Positions 4,989-6,035 of a stretch of DNA of 6,035 bases are shown here, piece by piece. The stretch comes from Syntrophales bacterium (GTDB lineage Bacteria; Desulfobacterota; Syntrophia; Syntrophales; UBA2210), in NCBI GenBank assembly GCA_030655735.1, contig JAUSPK010000098.1, positions 1-6,035 on the forward strand. Direction: 5' to 3'. The notes under the pieces are model-generated. The model was not told where the DNA came from. It was given only the letters and a program-made list of their open reading frames with translations, and did not search any database. Each line of letters starts with the position of its first letter. Within the stretch, counting starts at the first letter, position 1. The translations under genes and the position numbers were made by a program.

Positions 4989-6035
4989 CTACATTTTCTT
5001 TGTAACGGAACTCAGTTTGCCGCTCTCCACCAGCTCCAGGAATTCTTCCCCGAGGTGCTTCGATACCTCGACCACCTTCCGCCAGTTCGCCATTCTCTTT
5101 GCGGGATTGTCGGCGTACTTCCTGAAATCCCCACGCTCAGGCACCTTAGCATAGGGCAATTTACGGATGAAATCACTCGACGGATATACCATCAGGAGAT
5201 TTTCCAGATACTCCCCGGGAGGCTGCCGGGAGGAGAAACTCTTGTCAAACCAGGTAGGTGTCAGCCGTTGCTGGTGGTTAAACAGGAGGGTGACCGCTCC
5301 CTTTCCGCCGGAGTATTTCTGATTGAGCTCGTAGTCCATGAGGCCTCCATCCCGATACATGCCGCTCGGCGCGCCATATATGTCTCTGACGCCGGCGGCG
5401 GCAAGAGGCACCGCTGAGGAGGCCAGGAGCGCGTGTTTGAAATTTGCCTCGTTCAGGGGGATCGCCTGTCCCTTGAAATCGTGGTTGAGACAAAAATAGG
5501 GCAGGATTGGACTGTTGTGGAATACCACCCTCTGAAAAAACCGGTGGATCATGCGTCGGTTGAGGGCATTGCATACAAATCCCGTCCCAAGGGCCAGCAT
5601 CTGGAGCCATTTTATATTTGAAGCGGCAAGGTGTTTCGAGCGGGCCGTGATGATCGCCAGCCGGTATTTTCTGTTGGCCAGTGCAAACGGGAGGGCATCA
5701 TCATCGATATAGGAATCTATAAGATCGTGGAGGGCCTGTCGGATCGTCTCCGGTGTGTCCTTCTTGGTAAAATGCATGGCGATGTACGCCTCGATGAGCT
5801 TTTCATAACTCTTTTCAGGCGCCGGCTGCATCCATGCGGCGAAGCGTAACGCGCCCGCTGATGAACCCGCGAGGACGGCGGGGCGCTTATTGCCGAGCAC
5901 CCCACTCTTCAAGAGCGAGAGGTCGAAACCGCTTGCCACAAGCCAGCGCGGCCCCGGAGCAGCTCCGACATAGGTGGTGACGTTGTCGAAATCGAACTCA
6001 CCGGCCCGGATACTCTCATGTACGCTCTTCCCGGC
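4989..6035 (-). CDS. Patatin-like phospholipase family protein (5' end cut by window)
   Basis: The frame is open from the right edge to TAG at 4989-4991, giving 348 visible residues. An in-frame GTG at 5939 is not the likely start, because 32 more codons upstream keep family-like sequence (DFDNVTTYVGAAPGPRWL). The serine-hydrolase elbow AGSSAGA gives GXSXG with Ser59 of the visible part, and RDGG carries the partner aspartate at Asp229, together the patatin Ser-Asp dyad. The glycine-rich oxyanion region appears as GAAPGPRW and not the usual GGG form, similar to a proteobacterial subgroup with AAGGPK. The fold predicts acyl hydrolysis of lipids, but the actual substrate is unknown. No signal peptide or membrane segment is visible, though the true N-terminus is missing. 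The gene is first in view of a leftward unit with the radical SAM gene. Confidence 0.88.
   Translation of the reverse strand, partial: AGKSVHESIRAGEFDFDNVTTYVGAAPGPRWLVASGFDLSLLKSGVLGNKRPAVLAGSSAGALRFAAWMQPAPEKSYEKLIEAYIAMHFTKKDTPETIRQALHDLIDSYIDDDALPFALANRKYRLAIITARSKHLAASNIKWLQMLALGTGFVCNALNRRMIHRFFQRVVFHNSPILPYFCLNHDFKGQAIPLNEANFKHALLASSAVPLAAAGVRDIYGAPSGMYRDGGLMDYELNQKYSGGKGAVTLLFNHQQRLTPTWFDKSFSSRQPPGEYLENLLMVYPSSDFIRKLPYAKVPERGDFRKYADNPAKRMANWRKVVEVSKHLGEEFLELVESGKLSSVTKKM

Overview
The window holds five protein genes with ordinary bacterial spacing. Three are on the + strand: comM/yifB, ilvE and lolA. Two are on the - strand: a PflX-type radical SAM protein and a patatin-like phospholipase cut by the right edge. 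The organism is Gram-negative, because a LolA-type lipoprotein carrier is present. It is probably an anaerobe or facultative anaerobe, since a stand-alone PflX-type activase is common in such bacteria. The moderately high G+C and the gene style fit the deltaproteobacterial groups (Desulfobacterota in the broad sense), but this placement is an inference and not proven by the sequence.

Layout. Positions 1-236 are non-coding. They carry sigma70-like promoter elements for comM inside a 9-bp inverted repeat, and a purine-rich Shine-Dalgarno-like motif at the left edge that may belong to a divergent gene outside the window. comM (237-1763) ends at a weak hairpin with a T-run. A consensus -35 (TTGACA) then starts a leader of about 110 nt before ilvE (1933-3006). 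That leader contains a 20-codon ORF, a duplicated GGGTAT arm and a terminator-like hairpin followed by six T, so attenuation or translational coupling of ilvE is possible. ilvE ends at an 8-bp hairpin. The next 210 nt hold a second TTGACAGGCC element and a small cluster of DnaA-box-like 9-mers, before lolA (about 3217-3918), whose start is ambiguous.

lolA converges on the - strand pair. The roughly 100-nt gap between them holds several copies of CCTGACCCC and weak terminators for both strands. The patatin gene (4989 to beyond 6035) lies upstream of the radical SAM gene (4017-4982) with a 6-nt gap, so the two are probably co-transcribed.

The five genes do not form one obvious pathway. They are housekeeping genes (DNA-processing ATPase, branched-chain amino acid transamination, lipoprotein trafficking) next to a two-gene unit of unknown physiological role. 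I see no mobile element, CRISPR array, tRNA or rRNA, and no convincing evidence for a wholly new system. The points most worth following up are the ilvE leader, the DnaA-box-like cluster and the patatin/radical SAM pair.
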